Assembly: GCA_016702555.1 (NCBI GenBank)
Contig: JADJDV010000003.1
Span: forward strand, 124,001 to 188,000
Length of the DNA stretch: 64,000 nucleotides
Origin: Burkholderiales bacterium
GTDB taxonomy: Bacteria > Pseudomonadota > Gammaproteobacteria > Burkholderiales > Burkholderiaceae_C
Direction: 5' to 3'
Part shown: positions 8,073 to 17,652 of the stretch, piece after piece
Position numbering within the stretch: position 1 is the first letter of the stretch
Layout of the letters: every line of letters begins with the position of its first letter
Made by a program: the position numbers and the translations under genes
Notes under the pieces: model-generated
What the model was told of the DNA's origin: nothing
The model's input: the letters and a program-made list of their open reading frames with translations, nothing else
Database searches by the model: none

Positions 8073-10751
8073 ATGGCCGATCCGCTGACCGCGACCGAAT
8101 CCCACCCTGCCGACTGGCATTTGCGCGACCGCGACGCGGTGCTGCGCGGGCAGCAGGTCGACCCCGCCATCGGCCTGAGCGCCAATGAGGCCGCGCGGCG
8201 CCTGCAGCGGGATGGTGCCAACGAGCTGGCGACGCAGCCGGGGCGCAGTTGGCCGGTGTTGCTGCTGGAACAGTTCAAGGACTTCATGATCCTGGTGCTG
8301 CTGGCGGCGGCGCTGGTCTCGGGTCTGGTGGGCGAATGGGTGGACACGGCGGTGATCGTCGTCATCGTGCTGCTGAACGCGGTGATCGGCTTCACCCAGG
8401 CGCGCCGCGCCGACCAGGCGATTGCCGCGCTGCGCCAGCTGGCCGCCGCCCAGGCGCAGGTGCTGCGCGATGGCCAGCCGCAATGGCTGCCGGCGGCCGC
8501 GCTGGTGCCGGGCGACATCGTGCTGCTGGAGGCCGGCAACCAGATTCCGGCCGATCTGCGCCTGCTGGAGGCGGCGCAGCTCAAGGTGGACGAATCGACC
8601 TTGACCGGCGAATCGGTGACGGTGGAAAAGCGCACGGACACCCTGGCCGGCGACCGCCTGGCGCTGGGCGACCGTGTCAATCTGGGCTTCAAGGGCACCA
8701 CGGTGACCCACGGTCGCGCGCGCGGCGTGGTGGTGGCCACCGGCATGCGGACCGAACTGGGCCAGGTGGCCGGGCTGCTGAACCAGGCCGCCGAGCGCGG
8801 CACGCCGCTGCAGTTGCGGCTGGCGCGCTTTTCGCGGCAGTTGTCGGTGCTGGTGCTGCTGATCTGCGTGGCCTTGTTCGGCTTCGGCCTGCTGCGCGGC
8901 GAGCCGCCGCTGATGATGCTGCTGACCGCCATCAGCCTGGCGGTGGCGGCCATTCCCGAGGCGCTGCCGGCCATCGTCACCGTGTTGCTGGCGGTGGGCG
9001 CGCGCCGCATGGCCGACTTCCACGCGCTCATCCGGCGCCTGCCGGCGGTGGAAACGCTGGGCTCGGTCAGCGTGATCTGCTCCGACAAGACCGGCACGCT
9101 GACCCAGAACCGCATGCGCGCCGAGCTGGTGCTGGCGGGCGGCCTGGCCTGGCGCCCGGACGCGCGCGGCGCCGAGCGCGGTGCGCCCTCACCCGCCCAC
9201 CGGCACTTGCTGCGCGCCGCCGCGTTGTGCAACGACGCCTGCCCCCGTGGCGATTGCGACGGCGCCGGCCAGCTCGTCTGGCAGGGCGACCCGACCGAAA
9301 CGGCGCTGGCGGCCGTGGCCGCGCAGGCCGATCTGCGCAAGCCCGAGCTGGAAGAGGACACGCCACGCGTGCGTGAGCTGCCGTTCGACTCCGACCGCAA
9401 GCGCATGACCACTTTCCACCGCGCTGGCGCGGTGTTCGAGGCTTTCACCAAGGGCGCGCCCGAAAGCGTGCTGCCGCGCTGCACGGCGCGTTGGTCGCCC
9501 GAGGGCTTGCAGCCGCTGGACGCGGACGCCGTGCTGCAAGAGGCCGAGCGCCTGGCCGCGCAGGGCCTGCGCGTGATGGCCTTCGCCTGCCGCGCCTGGC
9601 CGCAGCTACCGCCCACGCCGGATGTCGACGCCATCGAGAGCGGGCTGGCCCTGATCGGCCTGATTGGCCTGATCGATCCGCCGCGCGAAGAGGCGGCCGC
9701 CGCGGTGCGCGACTGCATCAGCGCCGGCATCCGGCCGGTGATGATCACCGGCGACCACCCGGCCACGGCGCTGGCGATCGCCAAGCGCCTGGGCATCGTG
9801 CCCGAAGGCGCCACCGAGGTGTTGACCGGCGCCGAACTCAGCGACATGGACGAGGCCGCGCTGAAGACCCGGGTGCTCGATGTGCGGGTCTACGCCCGCG
9901 TTGATCCGGCGCAGAAGATCCGCATCGTGCAGGCGCTGCAGTCGCACGGCCAGTTCGTCGCCATGACCGGCGACGGCGTGAACGACGCGCCGGCGCTGAA
10001 GGCGGCCGACATCGGCGTCGCCATGGGCAAGGGCGGCACCGACGTGGCGCGCGAAGCCTCGGCCCTGGTGCTGCTGGACGACAACTTCGCCACCATCGTG
10101 GCGGCGGTGCGCGAAGGGCGGCGCATCTACGACAACATCCGCAAGTTCGTGCGCTACGCCATGACCGGCAACGCCGCCGAGGTGCTGACGCTGGCGCTGG
10201 CGCCGCTGTTCGGCCTGCCGCTGCCGCTGCTGCCGATCCACATCCTGTGGGTCAACCTGGTGACCGATGGCCTGCCCGGCCTGGCGCTGGCGGCCGAACC
10301 GGCCGAGCGCGGCATCATGCGCCGCCCGCCGCGCGCGCCGAACGAGAGCCTGTTCGCGCACGGCATGGGCTGGCAGATTCTGCTGGGCGGCGGGCTGCTG
10401 GCCGCGCTGTGCCTGGGCTTGCAGCACTGGGCCATTCAGGGCGGCGACGCGCACTGGCAGACCATGGTGTTCACCGTGCTCACGCTGGGGCAGATGGCGC
10501 TGGTGCTGGCGATCCGCTCCGACACCGATTCGCTGTTCACCCAGGGCCTGATGAGCAACAAACTGCTGTTGGGCGCGGTGGGGCTGACCTTTGCGCTGCA
10601 AATGGCAACCATCTACGTGCCCTGGCTCAACCCCATCTTCAAGACGCAGCCGCTGGCGGCGTGGGAGCTGGGCCTGTGCATCGCACTGGCCTCGGTGGGT
10701 TTCGTGGCGGTGGAGCTGCACAAGGCCTGGCGCCGCTGGCGCGCCGCGTGA
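8073..10751 (+). CDS. P2A-like P-type cation (calcium-type) ATPase
   Basis: An 892-residue P-type ATPase. It contains an N-terminal cation-ATPase domain (DRDAVLRGQQVDP), TGES in the actuator domain, the TM4 ion-binding motif IPEALPAIVT, the phosphorylation site CSDKTGTLT (Asp338), KGAPE in the nucleotide domain, the hinge GDGVNDAPALK and a C-terminal six-helix domain. The PEALP motif and overall plan point to Ca2+ or related monovalent/divalent export (SERCA/PMR1 class) across the inner membrane. The start at 8073 (MADPLTA) matches homologue starts better than the open frame upstream. Ion specificity is inferred. Confidence 0.88.
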   Translation: MADPLTATESHPADWHLRDRDAVLRGQQVDPAIGLSANEAARRLQRDGANELATQPGRSWPVLLLEQFKDFMILVLLAAALVSGLVGEWVDTAVIVVIVLLNAVIGFTQARRADQAIAALRQLAAAQAQVLRDGQPQWLPAAALVPGDIVLLEAGNQIPADLRLLEAAQLKVDESTLTGESVTVEKRTDTLAGDRLALGDRVNLGFKGTTVTHGRARGVVVATGMRTELGQVAGLLNQAAERGTPLQLRLARFSRQLSVLVLLICVALFGFGLLRGEPPLMMLLTAISLAVAAIPEALPAIVTVLLAVGARRMADFHALIRRLPAVETLGSVSVICSDKTGTLTQNRMRAELVLAGGLAWRPDARGAERGAPSPAHRHLLRAAALCNDACPRGDCDGAGQLVWQGDPTETALAAVAAQADLRKPELEEDTPRVRELPFDSDRKRMTTFHRAGAVFEAFTKGAPESVLPRCTARWSPEGLQPLDADAVLQEAERLAAQGLRVMAFACRAWPQLPPTPDVDAIESGLALIGLIGLIDPPREEAAAAVRDCISAGIRPVMITGDHPATALAIAKRLGIVPEGATEVLTGAELSDMDEAALKTRVLDVRVYARVDPAQKIRIVQALQSHGQFVAMTGDGVNDAPALKAADIGVAMGKGGTDVAREASALVLLDDNFATIVAAVREGRRIYDNIRKFVRYAMTGNAAEVLTLALAPLFGLPLPLLPIHILWVNLVTDGLPGLALAAEPAERGIMRRPPRAPNESLFAHGMGWQILLGGGLLAALCLGLQHWAIQGGDAHWQTMVFTVLTLGQMALVLAIRSDTDSLFTQGLMSNKLLLGAVGLTFALQMATIYVPWLNPIFKTQPLAAWELGLCIALASVGFVAVELHKAWRRWRAA

Positions 10752-10778
10752 CGGGCGTCAACCCGGCCCTGCGGCTGA

Positions 10779-10799
10779 CGCGGGGCCATGCGCCCCGCG
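10779..10799. terminator. Hairpin between convergent genes
   Basis: CGCGGGGC and GCCCCGCG form a perfect 8-bp stem with a 5-base loop between the convergent P-type ATPase and purL genes. There is no T-run on either side, so intrinsic termination is unproven. Confidence 0.4.
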
Positions 10800-10808
10800 C
10801 CGCGCGCC

Positions 10809-13800
10809 CTAGCCCACCCAGCGCCGCGCGTTGCGCCAGATCTGCATCCAGGGGCTGTACGAGTTCTTGTCCAGCGAGGTCCAGCTGGACTGGATGTTGC
10901 GGAACACGCGCTCGGGGTGCGGCATCAACGCAGTGAAGCGGCCATCGGCCGTGGTCACCGCCGTCAGGCCGCCGGGGCTGCCGTTGGGGTTGAAGGGGTA
11001 GGCCTCGGTCGCGGCGCCGGTGTGGTCCACGAAACGCATGGCGGCGATCACCTGATCGGCCTTGCCGCGGTACTTGAAGTTGGCGTAGCCCTCGCCATGC
11101 GCCACGGCGATCGGCAGCCGGCTGCCGGCCATGCCGGTGAAGAACAGGCTGGGCGAGTCGAGCACCTCGACCAGCGACAGGCGCGCCTCAAACCGCTCGC
11201 TCTGGTTGGCGGTGAAACGCGGCCAGGCCTCGGCGCCGGGGATGATGTCGGCCAGTTCGGCAAACATCTGGCAGCCGTTGCAGGTGCCCAGCGCAAAGGT
11301 GTCGCCGCGCGCGAAGAAGGCTTTGAACTGGTCGGCGATCAGTTCGTTGAACATGATCGAGCGCGCCCAGCCGATGCCCGCGCCCAGCGTGTCGCCGTAG
11401 CTGAAGCCGCCACAGGCCACTAGCCCCGAGAAGTCCGCCAGCCTGGCGCGGCCGGCTTGCAGGTCGGTCATGTGGACGTCGAAGGCGTCGAAGCCGGCTT
11501 CGGTGAAGGCGTAGGCCATCTCGACGTGCGAGTTGACGCCCTGCTCGCGCAGGATGGCGACGCGCGGTCTACCGACCGCGGGGTTGAGCGTTGGGCGTTG
11601 GGCGTTGGGCGTGATCAACTCTTGGCTTTCACGCTCAACGCTCAACGCTGAACACTCAAGCTCGCATCTGAGCGATTCGCTCAGATGCACATGCAGCCCT
11701 GGATCGTCCGCCACGCCCACCGCCGCGTGCTCGGCATCGGCGCAGTCGGGGTGGTCGCGCTCGCGGGCGATCTTCCAGCTCACGCTGTCCCACACCTGCT
11801 GCAGGTCGTGCAGGCTGGCGCTGAAGATCTCCCTGGCATCGCGCCACACGCTGAGTTGGCCCTTGCCCTTGTCGACCGAGGACGAGGCCGGCCGCGTCTT
11901 GCCGACGTAGTGGCTCCACTTCGACAGGCCGTGCGCGCGCAGCACGTGCATCACCGCGTCGCGCTCGGCCGTGCGCACCTGCAGCAGCACGCCCAGCTCT
12001 TCGCTGAACAAGGCTTTCAGCGTCAGTTCTTCGCGCCGCGTGCTGACCTGCTGCGCCCAGTTCTTGGCGTCGCCGTACTCGGCGCGGCTGTCGCTGATGC
12101 CGTCGCCTTCGGTCACCAGCATGTCCACGTTCAGCGCCACGCCGACGTGGCCGGCGAAGGCCATCTCGGCGGCGGCCGCCAGCAGGCCGCCGTCGCTGCG
12201 GTCGTGATAGGCGAGGATTTTTCCTTCGGCGCGCAGCTGATTCACGGCCGAGACCAGCGCCTTCAAGTCCTGCGCCTCATCCAGGTCGGGCACGCCGTCC
12301 GCCATCGGGCAGCCCGACTGGCCCAGCGCCTGCCCCAGCACGCTGCCGGCCAGGCGGTGCCGGCCCTTGCCCAGGTCGATCAGCACCAGGGTCGTGTCCT
12401 GCTCGCGGTCGAGCTGCGGCGTCAGCGTGCCGCGCACGTCGGCCAGCGCGGCGAAGGCGCTGACGATCAGGCTGACGGGCGAGGTCACCCGCTTCGCCCT
12501 GCCCGCCTCGTCCTGCCACTGCGTGCGCATCGACAGGCTGTCCTTGCCGACCGGGATCGACACGCCCAGCGCCGGGCACAGCTCCATGCCCACGGCCTTG
12601 ACGGTGGCGTACAGCGCCGCGTCTTCGCCCGGCTCGCCGCAGGCGGCCATCCAGTTGGCCGACAGCTTGACGCGCGGCAGCTCGATCGGCGCCGCCAGCA
12701 GGTTGGTAATGGCTTCGCAGACTGCCATGCGGCCCGATGCGGGCGCATCGAGCGCGGCCAGCGGCGTGCGCTCGCCCATGCTCATGGCCTCGCCGGCGAA
12801 GCCCTTGAAATCGGCCAGCGTGACGGCGCAATCGGCCACCGGCACCTGCCAGGGGCCAACCATCTGGTCGCGGTGCGTCAGGCCGCCGACGCTGCGGTCG
12901 CCGATGGTGATGAGAAAGCGCTTGCTGGCGACGGTGGGGTGGCTCAGCACCTTGATCACAGCGTCTTGCAGGGTCACGCCGTCGAGGTTGAGGGGGGTGA
13001 ACTGGCGCGCCACGGTGGTCACGTCGCGGTGCATCTTGGGGGGCTTGCCCAAAAGCACGTCCATGGGCATGTCGACGGCCGCACCACCCTCACCCCCCTT
13101 CGACAAGCTCAGGACGGGCCTGCCCTCTCCCGCCAGCGGGAGAGGGAGTAAATCCACGTCGCCAACAAACAGCTGCCGCTCCTGCGTCGCCACCCCCACC
13201 ACCGCGAACGGGCAGCGCTCGCGCGCGCACAGCGCCTCGAACAGCGGCAGCGACTCGGGCGCAATCGCCATCACGTAGCGCTCCTGGCTCTCGTTGCACC
13301 AGATTTCCTTGGGCGCCAGGCCGCTCTCTTCCAGCGGCACGGCGCGCAGATCGAAGCGCGCGCCGCGGCCGGCGTCGTGGGTCAGCTCAGGGAAGGCGTT
13401 CGACAAGCCGCCCGCGCCCACGTCGTGGATGGCGAGGATGGGGTTGTTCTCGCCCATCGCCTGGCATTGCGTGATGACCTCTTGCGCGCGGCGCTGGATC
13501 TCGGGGTTGCCGCGCTGCACCGAGTCGAAGTCCAGCTGCGCCGCATTGGTGCCGCTGGCCAGCGACGAGGCGGCGCCGCCGCCCATGCCGATGCGCATGC
13601 CGGGGCCGCCCAGCTGGATCAGCAGGCTGCCGGCGGGAAACTCGATCTTGCTCGTCAGCCGCGCGTCGATGCTGCCGATGCCGCCCGCGATCATGATGGG
13701 CTTGTGGTAGCCGCGCAGCACTTTATCGTCGGCGCTGCCGACTTCCAGTTCGTACTCGCGGAAGTAGCCGAGCAGGTTGGGCCGGCCGAACTCGTTGTTG

Positions 13801-14939
13801 AAGGCCGCGCCACCGAGCGGCCCCTCGGTCATGATCTGCAGCGCGCTGGCCATGTGCTCGGGCTTGCCGTGGGGGCCGTCCCACAGCTTGCTCACGGTGA
13901 AGCCCGTCAAGCCCGCCTTGGGCCGCGCACCGCGCCCGGTGGCGCCCTCGTCGCGCAGCTCGCCGCCGGCGCCGGTGCTGGCGCCGGGAAAGGGGCTGAT
14001 CGCCGTCGGGTGGTTGTGCGTTTCCACCTTCATCAGCACATGGCGGGTGGTCGCTTCGCCGGTGTACGGGCTCGCCGCCTCCAACGACGCCCGCGCCACG
14101 AAGCTGTCCACCGCGTGCCCTTGCATCACCGCCGCGTTGTCGCTGTAGGCGACCACGGTGTGCTGCGGGTTCTGCTGGTGCGTGTGGCGGATCATGCCGA
14201 ACAGGCTCTGCTCCTGCGCCACGCCGTCGATGGTGAACTGGGCGTTGAAGATCTTGTGCCGGCAATGCTCGCTGTTGGCCTGCGCGAACATCATCAGCTC
14301 GACGTCGGTCGGGTTGCGACCCAGCTTGGTGAAGGCGTCCAGCAGGTAATCGATCTCATCCGGCGCCAGCGCCAGGCCCCATTCGCCATTGGCTTGTTCC
14401 AGCGCGGACTGGCCGCCGCCGAGCACGTCCACGTGCGCCAGCGGCTCGGGCCTCAGTTCGGTGAACAGCGCCTGGGCGGCGTCGCGCGACGCCAGCACGC
14501 TTTCCGTCATGCGGTCGTGCAGCAGCGCGGCGATGGCGTCGACGTCGCCGCTCGACAACTGATGGCGGCCGACCAGCTTGCGTTTCAGGCCGATGGTGTA
14601 TTCGACGATGCGTTCCACCCGGTGCAGCGCGCCGATGCCGCAGTTGCGCGCGATGTCGGTGGCCTTCGACGCCCACGGCGACACCGTGCCCAGGCGCGGC
14701 GCCACCACGATGGTCGCGCCCTCGCGTGCGGGCGCCGCCGGATCGCCGTAGCGCAGCAGCGCGGCCAGCCGCTCCAGGTCGGCGGCGGCGGGGGCGGCAT
14801 CGAAGCCCGCCAGGTGCACGTGGCGCGCCGAGATGTCCTCCACCGCCGCCTGCACGGCCTGCAGGCGCGGCAACAGTTGGCGAATGCGGAAGTCACTGAG
14901 GGCGTTGCCGCCATCGAAGAAATGGATGTGCTGGGTCAC
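10809..14939 (-). CDS. purL: PurL, phosphoribosylformylglycinamidine synthase
   Basis: A single-chain PurL of 1376 residues, about 80 longer than the usual 1290-1300. It converts FGAR, glutamine and ATP to FGAM in purine synthesis. The N-terminal linker domain, two AIRS-like ATP domains and the C-terminal glutaminase are all present; the glutaminase has the nucleophile in GTCNGCQ and the His/Glu pair in MPHPER. The extra length comes from two in-frame insertions made of palindromic repeats, at about 13086-13149 and 11575-11690, both apparently in loops or linkers. The start at 14939 gives the usual N-terminus; upstream Shine-Dalgarno is poor. Confidence 0.93.
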   Translation of the reverse strand: MTQHIHFFDGGNALSDFRIRQLLPRLQAVQAAVEDISARHVHLAGFDAAPAAADLERLAALLRYGDPAAPAREGATIVVAPRLGTVSPWASKATDIARNCGIGALHRVERIVEYTIGLKRKLVGRHQLSSGDVDAIAALLHDRMTESVLASRDAAQALFTELRPEPLAHVDVLGGGQSALEQANGEWGLALAPDEIDYLLDAFTKLGRNPTDVELMMFAQANSEHCRHKIFNAQFTIDGVAQEQSLFGMIRHTHQQNPQHTVVAYSDNAAVMQGHAVDSFVARASLEAASPYTGEATTRHVLMKVETHNHPTAISPFPGASTGAGGELRDEGATGRGARPKAGLTGFTVSKLWDGPHGKPEHMASALQIMTEGPLGGAAFNNEFGRPNLLGYFREYELEVGSADDKVLRGYHKPIMIAGGIGSIDARLTSKIEFPAGSLLIQLGGPGMRIGMGGGAASSLASGTNAAQLDFDSVQRGNPEIQRRAQEVITQCQAMGENNPILAIHDVGAGGLSNAFPELTHDAGRGARFDLRAVPLEESGLAPKEIWCNESQERYVMAIAPESLPLFEALCARERCPFAVVGVATQERQLFVGDVDLLPLPLAGEGRPVLSLSKGGEGGAAVDMPMDVLLGKPPKMHRDVTTVARQFTPLNLDGVTLQDAVIKVLSHPTVASKRFLITIGDRSVGGLTHRDQMVGPWQVPVADCAVTLADFKGFAGEAMSMGERTPLAALDAPASGRMAVCEAITNLLAAPIELPRVKLSANWMAACGEPGEDAALYATVKAVGMELCPALGVSIPVGKDSLSMRTQWQDEAGRAKRVTSPVSLIVSAFAALADVRGTLTPQLDREQDTTLVLIDLGKGRHRLAGSVLGQALGQSGCPMADGVPDLDEAQDLKALVSAVNQLRAEGKILAYHDRSDGGLLAAAAEMAFAGHVGVALNVDMLVTEGDGISDSRAEYGDAKNWAQQVSTRREELTLKALFSEELGVLLQVRTAERDAVMHVLRAHGLSKWSHYVGKTRPASSSVDKGKGQLSVWRDAREIFSASLHDLQQVWDSVSWKIARERDHPDCADAEHAAVGVADDPGLHVHLSESLRCELECSALSVERESQELITPNAQRPTLNPAVGRPRVAILREQGVNSHVEMAYAFTEAGFDAFDVHMTDLQAGRARLADFSGLVACGGFSYGDTLGAGIGWARSIMFNELIADQFKAFFARGDTFALGTCNGCQMFAELADIIPGAEAWPRFTANQSERFEARLSLVEVLDSPSLFFTGMAGSRLPIAVAHGEGYANFKYRGKADQVIAAMRFVDHTGAATEAYPFNPNGSPGGLTAVTTADGRFTALMPHPERVFRNIQSSWTSLDKNSYSPWMQIWRNARRWVG
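11575..11690. repeat. Palindromic repeat insertion in purL linker
   Basis: Two nested inverted repeats: GTTGAGCG followed by GTTGGGC heptamer repeats (11583-11611) facing CGCTCAACG-type repeats (11632-11653), and a perfect 11-bp stem GCATCTGAGCG/CGCTCAGATGC at 11664-11674 and 11678-11688. It encodes an extra linker (HLSESLRCE...) before the glutaminase domain, where homologues pass more directly to the REQGVNSH region. Confidence 0.7.
13086..13149. repeat. REP-like element inserted in purL
   Basis: A perfect palindrome CCCTCTCCCGC/GCGGGAGAGGG (13123-13133, 13136-13146) adjoins CTTCGACAAGCTCAGGAC (13099-13116), a combination I recognise from dispersed intergenic repeats of proteobacteria. Here it is in frame and encodes LPLPLAGEG...LSLSKGGEGG between conserved PurL segments. 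Confidence 0.7.
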
Positions 14940-15258
14940 GGGAGGTGGCCTGTGGGCATGCCGCGTAGGCTGGGTTCAGTCGGACACGCTGGCGGCCGAA
15001 ACAACGGAAAAAAGTAGTCTCGATTTTAGCCCTGCGATTTTCGTGGGCCGGCGCCCATCCAGGTGCGCGTGCAGCCGCAAGAGTCGCATGAATCGGGCAC
15101 CATCGCTTGGCACCATCTCATGTCGGCAACGCTTGGAAATCGATCATCCAAAATCCGGTCCCAGCGCCAGAAACCCGCGTTTTGAAGCGAAAAAACCCGA
15201 GCGATTCAGTAAAGCTTTCGGACATCTGACGGGCCAAACCGGGGGCGCCGATCATGTC
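14940..15258. other. Intergenic gap between purL and the nirS promoter
   Basis: This stretch lies between the divergent purL and nirS genes. The first 100 bases presumably carry the purL promoter (an AT-rich spot lies near 15005-15030). I see no RNA gene, small coding frame or repeat in it. Confidence 0.4.
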
Positions 15259-15272
15259 TTGAACCAAATCAA
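15259..15272. promoter_or_regulatory. FNR/DNR box upstream of nirS
   Basis: TTGAACCAAATCAA matches the FNR-family consensus TTGA-N6-TCAA in both half-sites. Its centre is about 42 bases before a plausible start near 15307, with a weak -10 (GAAGAT, 15295-15300), the geometry of a class II activated promoter. DNR-type regulators activate nirS this way in known denitrifiers. Confidence 0.8.
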
Positions 15273-15380
15273 GGACGGGCTACACTGGCCCCCCGAAGAT
15301 TCAGCTTGTCCGGGCAGATTACAAGCGGCCATCTACCGGCAAGTTTCTTTCCAGGCCGCTCCGGTGACACGGAACACACG

Positions 15381-17132
15381 ATGAAAATGTTCATGAGGAA
15401 GTCAAAACTCGCGCCGCTCACCGCGGTCCTGACCACTGCGATGTTGCTGGGAGCAGCCACCGCCGCGCAAGCGCAACAGGACAAGGGCCACCCAGGCCAG
15501 GTCACCCCAGCTGAACAAGCATTCCAGGGTGCGCCGTCGCCGCTCGCCAAAGAGCCGATGTACCAGGCCACCAACCCGAAGGCGCCGCCGATGACGCAGG
15601 CCGAGTTCGACCGGGCGCGCCAGATCTACTTCGAGCGCTGCGCCGGCTGCCACGGCGTGCTGCGCAAGGGCGCCACCGGCAAGGCCCTGACGCCCGACCT
15701 CACGGTACCCAAGGGCACGGATTACCTGAAGGTGTTCATCGGCTACGGCTCGCCCGCCGGCATGCCCAACTGGCTGACCTCGGGCGACTTTGACGAGAAG
15801 ACCGTCGACCTGATGGCGCGCTACATCCAGCACGACGCTCCCACCCCGCCGGAGTACTCTCTGGAGGACATGGAGAAGACCCGCAAGGAATACGTGCCGG
15901 TCGCCCAGCGTCCCAAGAAGAAGATGAACAACTACAACATCAGCAACATCTTCTCGGTCACCCTGCGTGACTCGGGCGAGGTGGCGCTGATCGACGGCGA
16001 CACCAAGGAAATCATCAACATCGTCAAGACCGGCTACGCGGTGCACATCTCGCGCCTGTCGGCATCGGGCCGCTATCTGTACGTGATCGGCCGCGATGCG
16101 CGCCTGAACCTGATCGACCTGTGGATGGAAAAGCCCGACAACGTGGCCGAGATGAAGATCGGCCTGGAAGCGCGTTCGGTCGAGACCTCCAAGTTCAAGG
16201 GTTGGGAAGACAAGATCGCCATCGCCGGCACCTACTGGCCGCCCCAGTTCGTGCTGATGGACGGCGATACGCTGAAGCCGCGCAAGATCGTCTCCACCCG
16301 TGGCATGACCGTCGACGGTGAATACCACCCTGAGCCGCGCGTGGCCGCCATCGTGGCCAGCCACCAGAAGCCCGAGTTCCTGGTTAACGCCAAGGAAACC
16401 GGCAAGATCTGGATGGTCGACTACACCGATCTGGAGAACCTGAAGACCACGCAGATCAACTCGGCCAAGTTCCTGCACGACGGTGGCTTCGACTCCACCC
16501 GCCGCTACTTCCTGACGGCCGCCAACGCGTCCGACAAGATTGCGGTGGTGGACACCAAGACCAGCAAGCTGGCGGCGCTGATCCCGGTCGGCAAGATCCC
16601 GCACCCGGGCCGTGGCGCCAACTTCAAGCATCCGAACTTTGGCCCCGTCTGGGCGACGTCCGGTCTGGGTGACGAGAGCATCGCCATCATCGGCACCGAC
16701 CCGGCCAAGAACAAGGCCAACGCCTGGAAGGTGGTGCAGTCGCTCAAGGGCCAGGGTGGCGGTTCGCTGTTCATCAAGACGCACCCGAAGTCGACCAACC
16801 TGTGGGTCGACACCACGCTCAACCCCGATCCGAAGATCAGCCAGAGCGTGGCCGTGTTCGATATCCGCGACCTGAACAAGGCGCCGCAGATCATCGACAT
16901 TGCCGCCTGCGCCAAGCTGGACGACGACGGTGCCAAGCGCGTGGTGCAGCCCGAGTACAACCAGAAGGGCGACGAGGTCTGGTTCTCGGTCTGGAGCGCG
17001 ATGAACAAAAAGTCCGCCATCGTCATCGTCGACGACAAGACCCGCACCTGCAAGACCGTGCTGAACGACAAGCGTCTGGTCACCCCGACCGGCAAGTTCA
17101 ACGTCTACAACACCATGCACGACGTCTATTGA
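15381..17132 (+). CDS. nirS: NirS, cytochrome cd1 nitrite reductase
   Basis: A 583-residue periplasmic enzyme that reduces nitrite to NO. A Sec signal peptide covers about residues 1-32 (cleavage near AQA). The cytochrome c domain has CAGCH (Cys87, Cys90, His91), and the rest is the eight-bladed d1 heme propeller with conserved segments such as NYNISNIFSVTLRDSG, SRGMTVDGEYH and the HPGRGANF histidine region. Length and ending (KFNVYNTMHDVY) are typical. It is the first gene of the nir cluster, behind an FNR/DNR box, and is followed by a strong terminator. Confidence 0.97.
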   Translation: MKMFMRKSKLAPLTAVLTTAMLLGAATAAQAQQDKGHPGQVTPAEQAFQGAPSPLAKEPMYQATNPKAPPMTQAEFDRARQIYFERCAGCHGVLRKGATGKALTPDLTVPKGTDYLKVFIGYGSPAGMPNWLTSGDFDEKTVDLMARYIQHDAPTPPEYSLEDMEKTRKEYVPVAQRPKKKMNNYNISNIFSVTLRDSGEVALIDGDTKEIINIVKTGYAVHISRLSASGRYLYVIGRDARLNLIDLWMEKPDNVAEMKIGLEARSVETSKFKGWEDKIAIAGTYWPPQFVLMDGDTLKPRKIVSTRGMTVDGEYHPEPRVAAIVASHQKPEFLVNAKETGKIWMVDYTDLENLKTTQINSAKFLHDGGFDSTRRYFLTAANASDKIAVVDTKTSKLAALIPVGKIPHPGRGANFKHPNFGPVWATSGLGDESIAIIGTDPAKNKANAWKVVQSLKGQGGGSLFIKTHPKSTNLWVDTTLNPDPKISQSVAVFDIRDLNKAPQIIDIAACAKLDDDGAKRVVQPEYNQKGDEVWFSVWSAMNKKSAIVIVDDKTRTCKTVLNDKRLVTPTGKFNVYNTMHDVY

Positions 17133-17144
17133 TGTGACGTTCAG

Positions 17145-17180
17145 GCCGCCACGGTTGGTTTCCAGCCGTGGCGGCTTTTT
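17145..17180 (+). terminator. Strong intrinsic terminator after nirS
   Basis: A perfect 10-bp stem GCCGCCACGG/CCGTGGCGGC (17145-17154, 17166-17175) with an 11-base loop is followed by TTTTTCTTT. It lies 12 bases after the nirS stop. It should end most nirS transcripts and so lower expression of the heme d1 genes relative to nirS. Confidence 0.9.
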
Positions 17181-17289
17181 CTTTGGCCGCGTGAAAAACG
17201 CCGGCCGGTGCGCTTGAACGGGGGGCGCATTTCGCACTCCCTGCCGCCCTCGGCCGCCCACGGGTCGACAATCGCCGACAATCACCCCC

Positions 17290-17652
17290 ATGTCTCGCCT
17301 GCCGTTCTGGATTGCTGCCCTGCTAGTCGCCCTGCCCGCCGCCGTCGGCGCGCAAACCCCCTCCGCCACCGCCGCCGAACCCAGCGCCGAACGCCGCACC
17401 CAGCTGATCCGCATGGTGCGGCAGGACTGCGGCTCCTGCCATGGCATCCAGCTCACCGGCGGACTGGGCCCCGCGCTCACCCGCCAGGCCATGGCCGAAA
17501 TTCCCTTCGACAGCCTGTTCTCCGTCATCTATCACGGCCGCCCCGGCACGCCCATGCCCGGCTGGAAGACGATGATCAGCGAACAGGACGCGAGCTGGAT
17601 CGCACGCCAGCTGCAGCTTGGCTTTCCGCTCGATTCCACCGTCAACCGATGA
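17290..17652 (+). CDS. nirC: NirC-like c-type cytochrome (c55x)
   Basis: A 120-residue periplasmic mono-heme cytochrome with a signal peptide (about residues 1-21) and CGSCH (Cys47, Cys50, His51). The axial Met is probably in the TPMPGW segment. NirC-type cytochromes are thought to donate electrons to NirS or in the last step of heme d1 maturation. Its stop overlaps the nirF start by 4 bases (ATGA). Only 137 bases separate it from the nirS terminator region; no clear separate promoter is seen. Confidence 0.85.
   Translation: MSRLPFWIAALLVALPAAVGAQTPSATAAEPSAERRTQLIRMVRQDCGSCHGIQLTGGLGPALTRQAMAEIPFDSLFSVIYHGRPGTPMPGWKTMISEQDASWIARQLQLGFPLDSTVNR

Noticed and set aside
11685..13151. Long plus-strand open frame inside purL
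   Set aside because: Antisense shadow of purL; composition is repetitive and no domain is recognisable.
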